Positions 1 to 8,434 are shown, numbered from the stretch's first letter. The stretch: 64,000 bases of DNA from Pararhodobacter zhoushanensis (GCF_025949695.1 NZ_JAPDFL010000001.1:3351501-3415500); one strand, 5' to 3'. Translations and numbers: made by a program. The notes: generated by a model not told the origin, from the sequence alone.

Positions 1-824
1 TCGGGTTCTGCGGATTGTTAATCGGTGGCATTGTCTTCTCCTGGTGTCCGCGCGCGGACATGATCTCGAATACTCACACCGGGCCTTTGCGGCACCCGGC
101 ACACCCATCCGGCGTCAGCGGCGCCGGTCTTGTGAGACATTGTCCATGGCATGAGTCATCGTGCGACCACGGTCGGGAAACAATCTCTCAAACACCCCGG
201 ATACTTTTGGCAGCATCCCGCCCGACCACCCCCATGGCCTGACTACCCACACTGGGCCGTATCTCAGTATATCAATTGCCAATAATTAACAAAAAGAATT
301 CAAGGGGTGACGCGCTTTTGCGCGGCCGGCCGTCGCCCGGTCCGGCGTCAGCACGGGCAAGGGTGTTTCGATTCAAGAAACAATTTTAGCCCTATTTCTG
401 CCGCATTTTGGCCGGTTATTGGCCTTTTTTGCCCCTGAATCGACAGCTATCCGCCTTTTTGTGGTCGCGACAAGGCGGGATTGTCCGCCATACCGAACCA
501 TTGCCACCCACCTGCCCCGACAGCGACGCGCAGGTACCGGGGGCGCAGGAACGTTTCCAGGATCTGGTGTTTGCCTGCAGTTTGGACAAATTGTCCGCAT
601 TATTGGAAAAGCCTGTGATTCGCTGCACCCTGCGCCAGCACGCCCAAAGACCCTTGGCGGCCCACCCTGACAGGGCCGCCGCCGCCGGGTGACTGTATGG
701 CAGGCGCGCTCACCGTGGAGCCCGGCAACACGGCAGCGGCGTTGCGCGACAAAAACGCACTCGCTATGCACAGGAGGGATTTGGCAGCCGACGCCCCCTT
801 CCCCGACAGACTGGATGGACCGCA
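1..824. other. Stretch without a recognisable gene
   Basis: I see no supported gene here. The open frames overlap one another on both strands, have no convincing ribosome binding site and show no motif. Bases 270-305 are AT-rich compared with the surroundings. A perfect 13-base palindrome at 584-596 is listed separately. The first bases could be the tail of something outside the window. Confidence 0.6.
584..596. promoter_or_regulatory. Perfect palindrome, possible operator
   Basis: GGACAAATTGTCC is a perfect inverted repeat with a single central base. Its 11-base core GACAAATTGTC recurs upstream of smoE at 10490-10500. It lies about 230 bases upstream of the acyltransferase gene. An operator role is inferred from symmetry and recurrence only. 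Confidence 0.3.
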
Positions 825-1943
825 ATGCAGACCGTGCCCTTGACTGCCGCCGCCGCCCATGCCGCTTACCGTGCGCGCCATCGGTTCGGGGCGCTGGACG
901 GGTTGCGGTTTCTGGCAATCCTTGGCGTTCTGGTGCTGCACAGCCCGCTTTCCGACCGTCTGGGTGACATCTCGCGCCTGTTCACGCGCGGGTTTCTGGG
1001 GGTGGATCTGTTCTTTGTGATCTCGGGCTTTCTGATCACCACGCTGTTGCTGCGCGAACAGGTGCGCGAGGGCCGCATCTCGCTCAGCGGGTTCTACTGG
1101 CGGCGCGCGTTGCGAATTCTGCCGCTCTATCTGTTGGTGATCACCGCCATCGGGGCCTATTACGTGCTGGTCAAGCAAGAGCCGGGTGCAAGGGCAGCGT
1201 GGCCGTACTACTATGTGTTTCTTGCCAATTTCCTGACCGATCATATCCCGCTGCTTGGCCCGACATGGTCACTGTCGGTCGAAGAGCAGTACTACCTGCT
1301 CTGGCCCCTGCTGCTGGTTCTGCTGGCGCGCCGTACGCTGAAATGGATCGTTGTGGGGTTCGCCGGGCTTTACACACTGGCGATCATGGCCGGGCTGGCC
1401 GCAGGCGCATGGCGGCCCGGACCGCTGGCGATCGAGCTGACGGCACTGCCTTATACCGCGATCCTGCTGGGGTCTGGACTGGCGCTGGTCATTCATGGCC
1501 GGCGTGGGTTCGTGCGGCTCTGGGCCTTGCTTGGCGGGCGCTGGACGTCGCTTGTGCTGGCGCTGCTGCTGGTGGCCGAACTGGCGTTGCTGCCGGTCAC
1601 GCTGCTGGGCTGGCCGCTGCTCATCGTCCATGTGACCATGACCGCATGGCTGGGGTCGCTGGTGATGCGCGAGGATGGGCCGCTGATGCCCCTGCTCACC
1701 CTGCGCCCGGTCGTGCGCATCGGGGTGGTGAGCTATGGCATCTATCTGTTGCACCTGAGCGCCGATCACATCGCCGGGGTCGTGGTGCGCCGGGTGTCGG
1801 GCGCGCCCGAAGACGCGCTGATCCTCTATATCCCGCTTTACTGGGGATTGGCGTGGCTGATGGCCGAGATCAGCTTCCGGTTCTACGAGAGCCGCTTTCT
1901 GGCCCTGCGCCACAAACCCTTGGGTCAGGTCGCACAACGCTGA
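825..1943 (+). CDS. Acyltransferase 3 family membrane protein (OafA/YrhL type)
   Basis: A 372-residue integral membrane protein with about ten hydrophobic segments. Family hallmarks are the N-terminal block GALDGLRFLAILGVLVLH with the conserved His near residue 39, then GVDLFFVISGFLIT, and WSLSVEEQYYLLWP near residues 145-160. Members O-acylate extracytoplasmic sugars, lipopolysaccharide, exopolysaccharide or membrane-anchored substrates. The substrate cannot be read from the sequence. It stands alone, with no polysaccharide genes beside it, and ends 30 bases from a convergent gene. The ATG at 825 has only a weak upstream GGA but is the only start that keeps the first membrane segment. Confidence 0.85.
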   Translation: MQTVPLTAAAAHAAYRARHRFGALDGLRFLAILGVLVLHSPLSDRLGDISRLFTRGFLGVDLFFVISGFLITTLLLREQVREGRISLSGFYWRRALRILPLYLLVITAIGAYYVLVKQEPGARAAWPYYYVFLANFLTDHIPLLGPTWSLSVEEQYYLLWPLLLVLLARRTLKWIVVGFAGLYTLAIMAGLAAGAWRPGPLAIELTALPYTAILLGSGLALVIHGRRGFVRLWALLGGRWTSLVLALLLVAELALLPVTLLGWPLLIVHVTMTAWLGSLVMREDGPLMPLLTLRPVVRIGVVSYGIYLLHLSADHIAGVVVRRVSGAPEDALILYIPLYWGLAWLMAEISFRFYESRFLALRHKPLGQVAQR

Positions 1944-1963
1944 GGGGCGCCCGAAGGCGCCCC
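1944..1963. terminator. GC-rich hairpin between convergent genes
   Basis: GGGGCGCC-CGAA-GGCGCCCC is an 8-base-pair perfect stem with a tetraloop. It lies directly after the acyltransferase stop and 10 bases before the stop of the convergent O-demethylase-like gene. There is no T-run on either side, so it is a terminator-like hairpin at best. Confidence 0.45.
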
Positions 1964-1972
1964 GCAACCGTC

Positions 1973-3346
1973 TCAGTCCTGCTTGCGATAGGTGAGACGC
2001 GACGCGTCGTGGATGGGCCAGGGGTGAACCTCGGCGCCGACTTCCATCTGGGTGTGCTCTTCGACATGCGGCTTTCTCGAGCCGCCGTTCGCCTCGCCCC
2101 ACAGGATCGACAGCTTGGTGCCCTGCTCGGCCAGATCGGCGCGCACCATCGCCAGCGAGATCCACGCCCGCTCATTTGCGGAATAGGTCGGGTAGGTCGA
2201 CAGACCGACCCTTTCACCGTTCAGCAGCACCTGATCATAGGGATGCGCGGCATAGTTGCCGGTGGGCATTTCCATCAGTTTGGGGCCGGGGAAGGCCTCC
2301 ATCAGACCGCCGAAGATCTTGAGCACGTCTTCCTTGTCCCAGACCAGCGTGACCTTCACCCGGTGCGGGCCGTCCACCATTTTCTCGAGCGCAGCGCGAC
2401 CGATGAAGTCGTGGTCGAACTTGATCACGCGGTGATAGGCCAGATCCCACGGCGTCAGGTAGTAGTCGCTGACATCCTCGGGCTCGAACGAGCCGCCGAC
2501 AGCGGTGGTCGCCTCGAACCCGTTGGCGGGCAGCCAGTCGCGGTAAGCCTGCATCGCGTCGCCCGAGTAGATCGCGGGCAGCGGCGAGGGGATCCAGCCC
2601 GATTCCATCGCAGCGGTCGAATAGGCCCGCGCCCCGGCGCGCAGCATGCCGTATTTCGCACCGACTTCCATCAGGCGGTCATAGACTTTCTCGTGCTCGG
2701 CATAGGGGCCCCAGATTTCAAGGCCCTGCGCGCCGCCCATGCCGTGGCTGAGGGTCCGCGCCTTGCAGCCGGCGATGGTCATCTCGCCCATGTTGAAGAA
2801 TTTGGTGGTCAGCGGGCCGCCCTCGTTCACCTCATTCAGAATATCCAGCGCCTTGGGGCCCTGCACCTCATAGCGATACAGTTTGCGCGGCTGGTCGGGG
2901 TTCTCCAGACTGCGGATGTCGAATTCGGTGGTGACATTCAGCCCCGAAATCTCGGCCTGATACGCCACCCAGTTGCACACCGGCGGGCGGCCGATCAGCA
3001 GGGATTCATCGTCTTCCAGCCCCAGACAGATCACGTCACCGATGACGAAACCGTCCTCGTTCACGCAGACGAGCTGCTTGGCCTTGTTGCGACCCCAGGT
3101 GGCAAAGCTGTTGATGCCGACGCGTTCGAGCAGTTTCCTGACGTCCGGCCCGCGCAGATAAAGGTCGGTCATGTGGTAGGACTGGTTCAGCAGCACCGCG
3201 CTGTTGCGCCAGGCGCGCGTTTCCTCGACCCAGTTGGTATAGGCGGGCGGGATGGGGAATTGATACGGGCCGGTCGCTGCGTTTTGCAGCATGTTCGCGG
3301 CGGTACCGCTCTCGCGGATGCGGTCGGACAGGGTCTTGGCGGTCAT
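1973..3346 (-). CDS. LigM-like tetrahydrofolate-dependent O-demethylase (GcvT fold)
   Basis: A 457-residue protein of the aminomethyltransferase (GcvT) superfamily that resembles, from memory, the aryl O-demethylase LigM along its length. Recognisable blocks are AWRNSAVLLNQSYHMTDLY (about 46-64), RNKAKQLVCVN (86-96), FFNMGEMTIAGCKARTL (183-199), ESGWIPSPLPAIYSGD (248-263) and FDHDFIGR. Tyr242, in RAYS, lines up by eye with the catalytic Tyr247 of LigM. LigM moves the methyl of vanillate or 3-O-methylgallate to tetrahydrofolate. Here the substrate is unknown, since no aromatic ring-cleavage genes are nearby. The start is the ATG at 3346, preceded by GGGAGGA; the frame runs further upstream without a ribosome site. 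It is divergent from a tandem-HTH LysR gene. Confidence 0.75.
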   Translation of the reverse strand: MTAKTLSDRIRESGTAANMLQNAATGPYQFPIPPAYTNWVEETRAWRNSAVLLNQSYHMTDLYLRGPDVRKLLERVGINSFATWGRNKAKQLVCVNEDGFVIGDVICLGLEDDESLLIGRPPVCNWVAYQAEISGLNVTTEFDIRSLENPDQPRKLYRYEVQGPKALDILNEVNEGGPLTTKFFNMGEMTIAGCKARTLSHGMGGAQGLEIWGPYAEHEKVYDRLMEVGAKYGMLRAGARAYSTAAMESGWIPSPLPAIYSGDAMQAYRDWLPANGFEATTAVGGSFEPEDVSDYYLTPWDLAYHRVIKFDHDFIGRAALEKMVDGPHRVKVTLVWDKEDVLKIFGGLMEAFPGPKLMEMPTGNYAAHPYDQVLLNGERVGLSTYPTYSANERAWISLAMVRADLAEQGTKLSILWGEANGGSRKPHVEEHTQMEVGAEVHPWPIHDASRLTYRKQD

Positions 3347-3451
3347 GATGGGTTCCTCCCTTGATGCGCGCAGCCTAGCATGCGGGTTTTCGCGCCGCTT
3401 ATGCGCAGATTGAATAGGGCCTTCCGATCTGCTTATATCAGGGTCCGCCAT

Positions 3452-3502
3452 GTCGGGGTAAACCCCGACCTACACGCCCCGTAGGTCGGGGTTCACCCCG
3501 AC
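3452..3502. repeat. Nested palindromes in the divergent promoter region
   Basis: Two 18-base palindromes, GTCGGGGTAAACCCCGAC (3452-3469) and GTCGGGGTTCACCCCGAC (3485-3502), sit head to head. With the flanking CTAC/GTAG they form a larger inverted repeat with 22-base arms (one mismatch) around a 7-base loop. The element lies between divergent genes, 12 bases before the LysR start. It could be a paired operator or a REP-like mobile hairpin. Confidence 0.7.
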
Positions 3503-3514
3503 TCGCGCAGCCTC

Positions 3515-4750
3515 ATGCAACCGTCCCTGCCCCTCACCGCCCGCGAAGCCCGCGTCATCCGCGCGCTGGCCGACCACCGCCGCCTGAGTGCCGCCGCCGA
3601 AGCGCTGGCGCTCAGCCAGTCATCCCTGTCGCGCGCGCTGGCCGAGGCCGAGGCGCGGTTGGGCGTGACGCTGTTCCAGCGCGGCTGGACTGGCAGCGAG
3701 CCGACCGCCCCCGGCGACGTGGTGGTCGCGCAATGCCAGCGGCTGCTGGCCGATATCGAGACGGTCGAGCGCGTCGATCTGGGCGCGCGTCACGCCCGGC
3801 TGGCGGGGATGGTGCAATGGCGACACCTGAGCGCGCTGGCGGCGGTGGTAACGACCGGCAGCGCGTCGGCGGCGGCGCAGGCGCTGGGGGTCCGGCAGCC
3901 CGCGATCAGCCAGACGCTGCGCGATCTGGGTGCCTTGGTCCCTGCACCGCTTTTTCGGCGTCACGGCAGCGGCTTGACGCCCGAACCTGCCGCCTTCACC
4001 CTCGCCGCGCTCTGGGACCGGGTGCAGGACGAACTGCGTGCTCTGCCTGCCCTGTTGGCGCAGGCAGCGCAGGGGCTGACCGGGCGCGTCGCGGTGGGGC
4101 TGATGCCGTTCAGCGGGCAGGCGCAGGTGATGGCGGCGTTTGGGGATCTGACGCGAGTCGCCCCGAACCTGCGGCTGGTGGGCGTTCCGGGCAACTATAC
4201 GGCACTGTGTGAGGCGCTCAAACGGCGTGAGATCGACGTGATCGTCGGCCTGCTGCGCTCGCCTGCGCCCTACCCCGGTTTTGTCGAAGAGCCGCTCTAC
4301 CAAGAGCGTTTCACGCTGGTCGCCCGGCGCGATCACCCGGTCCATGACGCCCCGGTCAGCATCGCCACCCTTGCCGCGCAGCGCTGGGTCGTGGCCCCGC
4401 ATGGCACGCCGGTGCGGCGCTATTTTGAGACGGCCTTCCGGCGGCTGGGTGCGGTGCCCCCGGCGCAAAGCTATGAAATCTGGTCCTTTGCCGATGCCGA
4501 GCAGATGATCGCCGACAGCGATTCGATTGCCCTGCTCAGCTATTCAGACGCCACGCTCGACGCCCTGCGCCCGGATCTCAAGGCGGTGGCGTTCGATCTG
4601 CCCGACGCGGGCGTTGCCGTCGGCCTGACCCGGTTGGGCGACACACCGCAGTCACCAGCGGTCACAGCCTTTGCTCAAGCGCTGGCGGCGCGGTTCACCA
4701 CAGCGACAGCTGCACGCCCTGTTCTGCAGGCTCGTCTTCCTCACCGCTGA
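3515..4750 (+). CDS. LysR-family regulator with two N-terminal HTH domains
   Basis: At 411 residues this is about 100 longer than a usual LysR regulator. The excess is a duplicated DNA-binding domain. The first HTH spans about residues 7-65 (AAAEALALSQSSLSRALAEAEARLG). The second spans about 100-160 (SAAAQALGVRQPAISQTLRDL, then LFRRHGSGLTP). One substrate-binding domain follows, from about residue 185 (GRVAVGLMPFSGQ). It is divergent from the LigM-like gene, so it probably controls that gene and itself. No clear Shine-Dalgarno precedes the ATG. The last 56 bases overlap the 3' end of convergent dinB. Confidence 0.85.
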   Translation: MQPSLPLTAREARVIRALADHRRLSAAAEALALSQSSLSRALAEAEARLGVTLFQRGWTGSEPTAPGDVVVAQCQRLLADIETVERVDLGARHARLAGMVQWRHLSALAAVVTTGSASAAAQALGVRQPAISQTLRDLGALVPAPLFRRHGSGLTPEPAAFTLAALWDRVQDELRALPALLAQAAQGLTGRVAVGLMPFSGQAQVMAAFGDLTRVAPNLRLVGVPGNYTALCEALKRREIDVIVGLLRSPAPYPGFVEEPLYQERFTLVARRDHPVHDAPVSIATLAAQRWVVAPHGTPVRRYFETAFRRLGAVPPAQSYEIWSFADAEQMIADSDSIALLSYSDATLDALRPDLKAVAFDLPDAGVAVGLTRLGDTPQSPAVTAFAQALAARFTTATAARPVLQARLPHR

Positions 4751-5804
4751 GCGTCGACAGCGTCACCCCCAGCAACCGGATGCCCTTGGCCACCGGAAAC
4801 ACCCCGTCGAGCAGCGCAAAGCTCAGCGCCTGCATGTCTTCGGCCGAGGCGAGCGGGACCGACAGCGTGCGGCTGCGGGTGATCTGCTGGAAATCGGCGT
4901 ACTTGACCTTGACCACCACCGTGCGTGCCTTCAGCCCCTTGTCGTCGGTGTGCCGCCAGACGCGGGCGACCAGCTTGGCCAGTTCCTCGCGCGCCAGCGC
5001 CGGATCGAAGATGTCTTCCAGAAACGTATCCTCTGCCCCCACGGATTTGCGCTCGCGGTGCGGCTGTACCGCGCGTTCGTCGATGCCGCGCGAAATGCGG
5101 TAATACCAGCCGCCCGATTTGCCGAAATTCTGGCGCAAGAATTCCAGCGATTGCGCGCGCAGATCGGCGCCCGTGGTGATCCCCAGCCGCGCCATCTTGG
5201 CCGCTGTCGCTGGACCCACGCCGTGGAATTTGGCCACCGGCAGGGCGGCGACAAACTCGGCCCCGTGCCGGGGCGTAATCACCGCCTGCCCGTTGGGTTT
5301 GTTCAGATCCGACGCCATCTTGGCCAGAAACTTGCAATACGAGATCCCCGCCGAGGCATTGAGCCCCGTGACCTCTTTGATCCGCGCGCGCACCACCTGC
5401 GCCAATTCGGTGGCCGAGGCGATGCCCTGCTTGTTCTCGGTCACGTCGAGATAGGCCTCGTCCAGCGACAAGGGTTCGATCAGGTCGGTATGCTCGGCAA
5501 AGATCTCGCGGATCTGGCCAGACACCTCGCGGTACACATCGAAACGGGGGCGGGCGAAGATCAGCTCGGGGCATTTGCGCCGCGCGGTGACCGAGGGCAT
5601 GGCCGAGCGCACCCCGAACACCCGCGCCTCATAGCTCGCCGCCGCAACCACACCGCGCGGGCCTGCGCCGCCGACCACGACGGGCTTGCCGCGCAACTCG
5701 GGGTTATCGCGCTGCTCGACCGACGCATAGAAGGCATCCATGTCGACATGGATGATCTTGCGGCGCGGTGCCTCGGGCGGTGTCGGGTCGCTGTCGGTCG
5801 TCAC
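4695..5804 (-). CDS. dinB: DNA polymerase IV, Y-family translesion polymerase
   Basis: The Y-family catalytic motifs are plain: HVDMDAFYASVEQRD near the N-terminus, VVGG, and SLDEAYLDV in the palm. These are followed by the helix-hairpin-helix and little-finger regions (KFHGVGPATAAKMARLGI, and TFLEDIFD). The C-terminus ends in a hydrophobic QLSLW that could serve as a beta-clamp-binding peptide. The enzyme copies damaged DNA in the cytoplasm. The chosen start is GTG at 5804, downstream of GGGG; a TTG at 5822 adds six residues but lacks a ribosome site. Length is about 369 residues, normal for the family. Its 3' end overlaps the convergent LysR gene by 56 bases. Confidence 0.93.
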   Translation of the reverse strand: MTTDSDPTPPEAPRRKIIHVDMDAFYASVEQRDNPELRGKPVVVGGAGPRGVVAAASYEARVFGVRSAMPSVTARRKCPELIFARPRFDVYREVSGQIREIFAEHTDLIEPLSLDEAYLDVTENKQGIASATELAQVVRARIKEVTGLNASAGISYCKFLAKMASDLNKPNGQAVITPRHGAEFVAALPVAKFHGVGPATAAKMARLGITTGADLRAQSLEFLRQNFGKSGGWYYRISRGIDERAVQPHRERKSVGAEDTFLEDIFDPALAREELAKLVARVWRHTDDKGLKARTVVVKVKYADFQQITRSRTLSVPLASAEDMQALSFALLDGVFPVAKGIRLLGVTLSTLSGEEDEPAEQGVQLSLW

Positions 5805-5924
5805 GGGCCTTGCCCCTGCCAAGCGGATTGGCGGCCAGAATAGCGGGTGCGGGTGCGGCAGGGAAGAACGAAAGGGGAATATTTACCTCTTTTCGGTCAG
5901 ACTGCGGTATGGCACGGTAGTCGG

Positions 5925-6326
5925 ATGAGCATCCCTGCCCCACCCGACGCCGTCGCTGCGGCCTTTGAGCGCCTGCCGCACGCCCTGCACGCGCGCCTCC
6001 AAAGCGTGCGCGCACTGATTTTCGCCGTGGCGCAAGAGGCAGCGGTCGGTCCGCTGACCGAAACGCTGAAATGGGGAGAGCCCGCGTATCTGACGCCCGG
6101 CCGCACGGGCACGACGCTCCGGATGGGGGTCAGCAGATCGGCCCCCGATCAGGTCGCGCTGTTCGTGCCTTGTCAGACGACATTGATCGACGGCTTTCGC
6201 GACCACTTCGCCGACACCTTCGCCTATGAGGGCAAGCGCGCCTTGATCCTGCACCCCGGCCCGATCCCCGAGGCCGCGCTGGCGCAGTGTATCCGCGCCG
6301 CGCTGACCTATCACCGGCGCGGTTAG
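5925..6326 (+). CDS. DUF1801 domain protein
   Basis: A 133-residue cytoplasmic protein with the DUF1801 (YdhG-like) core LTETLKWGEPAYL, followed by GTTLRMGV and a C-terminal helix AALAQCIRAALTYHR. The family adopts a compact fold resembling a frataxin/YdhG-like sandwich and has no firmly established reaction. The gene is divergent from dinB and its stop codon overlaps by four bases the stop of the convergent Crp/Fnr gene. Start: ATG at 5925. No operon partner is evident. Confidence 0.8.
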   Translation: MSIPAPPDAVAAAFERLPHALHARLQSVRALIFAVAQEAAVGPLTETLKWGEPAYLTPGRTGTTLRMGVSRSAPDQVALFVPCQTTLIDGFRDHFADTFAYEGKRALILHPGPIPEAALAQCIRAALTYHRRG

Positions 6327-7054
6327 AGCAGCGGGCGCTTGGCCTCGCGGTTCTCGTCCACCAGACCGGTAGAGCGGAGCTTGTCGAAATCATGCACCTC
6401 AAGCACGCCCTTGGACCACGTGGCGATCTTTTGTTGGCGCAGCTCGGCCAGCGTCTTGTTGGTGTGGACCAGTGACAGCCCCAGCGCGTCGGCCATGTCC
6501 TGCTGGCGGAACGGCAGCGGCACCGACTTGCGCGTCCCCAGCCCGACAGCGCGCAGCCGCATGAAGAGGCGCGTCAACGCCCAGGAAACGCGCTGTAACC
6601 CGTCGCGCTGACCCAGCGTGGCAATCGTCTCACCCAGAAAATGCTCCTCGACCGCGCTGATCCAGGTCAGGTCAAAGGCGCGCGAGGGATGGGAGCGAAA
6701 CACGTCCCACAACGCCTCGCGACGGAAGACACACAATGTCATATCTGAAGCCGCTTCGACGCTGTGCTGCATCTCACCCATGACGCCAGCCTGAAGCCCG
6801 AGAAAGTCGCCGGGCATGGCGAAATTGATCACTTGACGACTGCCGTCCTCAAGCAATTTATACCGGATTGCCATACCTTTCAGAATGGTGAAAAGCTGTC
6901 CGCTGTTCGAGCCTTCCATCAAGATTGTTGTGCCTTTGGTGACCGTCAGCTCGCCACTTTTGAAGTGGGCCATGAAGTCGAGCTCGTCATCACTGAAGGG
7001 AGTAAAGAGGTCGCACTGGCGTAAAGGGCACGCTGCACAATCGGTCATGTCCAT
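6323..7054 (-). CDS. Crp/Fnr-family transcription regulator
   Basis: A 243-residue regulator with an N-terminal cyclic-nucleotide-like beta-roll (FTILKGMAIRYKLLEDGSRQVINFAMPGDFLG) and a C-terminal winged helix containing RQQDMADALGLSLVHTNKTL. Near the N-terminus is MTDCAACPLRQC, with cysteines at about 6, 9 and 14. This recalls the iron-sulphur motif of Fnr, but the spacing is C-x2-C-x4-C and I see no obvious fourth cysteine where Fnr has one. The start at 7054 follows AGAGGAAG; a longer version from 7111 has a poorer site. The gene is divergent from a broken receiver-like gene. Redox or oxygen sensing is an inference. Confidence 0.85.
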   Translation of the reverse strand: MDMTDCAACPLRQCDLFTPFSDDELDFMAHFKSGELTVTKGTTILMEGSNSGQLFTILKGMAIRYKLLEDGSRQVINFAMPGDFLGLQAGVMGEMQHSVEAASDMTLCVFRREALWDVFRSHPSRAFDLTWISAVEEHFLGETIATLGQRDGLQRVSWALTRLFMRLRAVGLGTRKSVPLPFRQQDMADALGLSLVHTNKTLAELRQQKIATWSKGVLEVHDFDKLRSTGLVDENREAKRPLL

Positions 7055-7140
7055 CCGCAGATCTTCCTCTGTATGTCGCAGTTTAATGCACGACCCGGTG
7101 AAAAGTTCCATTGTCCCGCCTTCAACTGTGAAAGAGAGAC

Positions 7141-7579
7141 ATGACCACTTCCCCCTCGCGACGCCCCCGGACCCTTTGTCTGCTGGTTTTGACTGACTGG
7201 ATGATGATGGAAGACGTGGCCGAGGGGTTGGTCGAAATCGCCCCGAACACAGATATCCAGCGCGCCGAGTCCTTTGACGCGGCGCTCGAGTTGCTTGAGA
7301 CCCTGCCAAGACCGGATTACGCCATCATCGACGCCCCGGGCGAGATCCGCGGTTGCGCAGCAGCTCACTGCGCAGCTGGTCGCACAGGGCACCAGCCTTG
7401 CCCTGGTTGCGCATGACGGCGTGAGCGTGTCCCGCGCGCATTTCCCGGTGCTGGATCGGCCCTTTGGGTATTCAGAGCTGCAAAGCTTCCTGATTGAAAT
7501 GCTTAAAAAGCGCCAACCGGCGAGCCTACCCCAGCAAGACTGCACCTTGCTTCGGCCCAGCGTCCCGCCCGAGTCTTGA
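7141..7579 (+). pseudogene. Receiver-like protein broken by one extra G
   Basis: The first frame encodes a degenerate response-regulator receiver: LCLLVLTDWMMMEDVAEGL, then DYAIIDAP at the position of the phosphoacceptor strand. It then runs into nonsense at about 7351. The second frame resumes with AQQLTAQLVAQGTSLALVAH and FPVLDRPFGYSELQSFLIEML, which are the last strands and helix of the same fold. Removing one G at 7351-7352 (CGCGGTTGCG to CGCGTTGCG) gives one continuous protein of about 145 residues. It lies divergent from the Crp/Fnr gene and tail to tail with the TetR gene. The shift could be a real mutation or an assembly error. Confidence 0.7.
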
Positions 7580-7596
7580 AAAACCCTTGAGGCCGC

Positions 7597-8211
7597 TCAG
7601 TCGCGCTCGATCAGGCCAAGGCCGCGCAAATAGATGCCGATCCCGGCTTCAAGCAATTCCTCGGGCGTAAACGGAGCGCGCCCGCCGGGTTTGCCGCGGG
7701 TGTAAAGCTCGACAATGCCATGGCTCATCGCGGTGATATGCGCCGCGAACATGGCCGACGGCGGGCGGCGATCGGCCGGAATGCGCACCGAAAGCGCGTC
7801 GGCAGCGCGGGTCAGCACCTTGTTGGCGCGCTCGGAAGCGCGGGACAATTCCGGCGTCTGTCCGGGCGACACACCCGATTCGAACATCGCCATATAATGA
7901 CCGGGATATTTGCGCGCGAAGGCCAGATAGGCCCGGCCCACCGCCTCGAAGGACGCAAGCGGCGAAGGTTTTCCGTCGTTATAGGCGAAATCCAGCACAT
8001 CCGCGAACAGTTCGAACCCCTGCGTCGCGATCTCGGCAATAAGGTCATCGCGGCCCGAGAAATGCCGGTAGGGCGCTGCGGCCGAGACCTCGGCGCGCTT
8101 CGCCGCCTCGGCCATGGTGAATCCGGTCGGTCCCTTCTCGGTGATCAGGTCCAGCGCTGCCTCAACCAAGGCCTGCCGCAGATTGCCGTGATGATAGCCG
8201 CGTTTGCTCAT
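7597..8211 (-). CDS. TetR/AcrR-family regulator
   Basis: A 204-residue regulator. The TetR DNA-binding domain occupies about residues 5-60: RQALVEAALDLITEKGPTGFTMAEAAKRAEVSAAAPYRHFSGRDDL, quoted here in outline as the classic helix-turn-helix plus PYRHF-x3-DL motif. The ligand domain (about 75-204) contains YLAFARKYPGHYMAMFE and resembles the WHG type of C-terminal domain. The ligand and targets cannot be told. The next gene upstream is ffs, on the other strand, so any regulated operon must be elsewhere. Start ATG at 8211. Confidence 0.9.
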   Translation of the reverse strand: MSKRGYHHGNLRQALVEAALDLITEKGPTGFTMAEAAKRAEVSAAAPYRHFSGRDDLIAEIATQGFELFADVLDFAYNDGKPSPLASFEAVGRAYLAFARKYPGHYMAMFESGVSPGQTPELSRASERANKVLTRAADALSVRIPADRRPPSAMFAAHITAMSHGIVELYTRGKPGGRAPFTPEELLEAGIGIYLRGLGLIERD

Positions 8212-8329
8212 GATGCTCTGTTCGGACGGACCAGTGCGCAGTATCGCAGATCGCGCCCCGCTGGCAACTCAGGCCCCGCGCGCCCACAATGCACCCTTGC
8301 AATAGCGTCAGCGCTTGAATATGTGATCC

Positions 8330-8428
8330 GCGAGAGATCGGCGCGGGCAGGCGTTTCGCCAACCCGGTCAGGTCCGGAAGGAAGCAGCCGCAACGAATCC
8401 CGCTTGGGTCGTGTCCGGTCTCTCACCC
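8330..8428 (+). ncRNA. ffs: Signal recognition particle RNA, small bacterial (4.5S) type
   Basis: The Ffh-binding apical loop GGTCAGGTCCGGAAGGAAGC sits at 8367-8386, followed by AGCCG. The RNA is closed by a 10-base-pair stem, GAGAGATCGG at 8332-8341 with CCGGTCTCTC at 8415-8424 (one G-U pair). The RNA pairs with Ffh and FtsY to target membrane proteins. Ends are approximate. The convergent DUF6324 gene stops 7 bases beyond the 3' end. Confidence 0.93.
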
Positions 8429-8434
8429 AGCGCC

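Noticed and set aside
253..268. TGGGCCGTATCTCAGT resembles the reverse complement of a conserved 16S rRNA segment
   Set aside because: The match is short and the flanking sequence does not continue as rRNA on either side.
1199..3364. Long plus-strand open frame (721 codons) across two genes
   Set aside because: It is a GC-rich shadow: it runs out of the acyltransferase gene in another frame and then antisense through the O-demethylase gene, with low-complexity Arg/Ala/Gly content and no motif.
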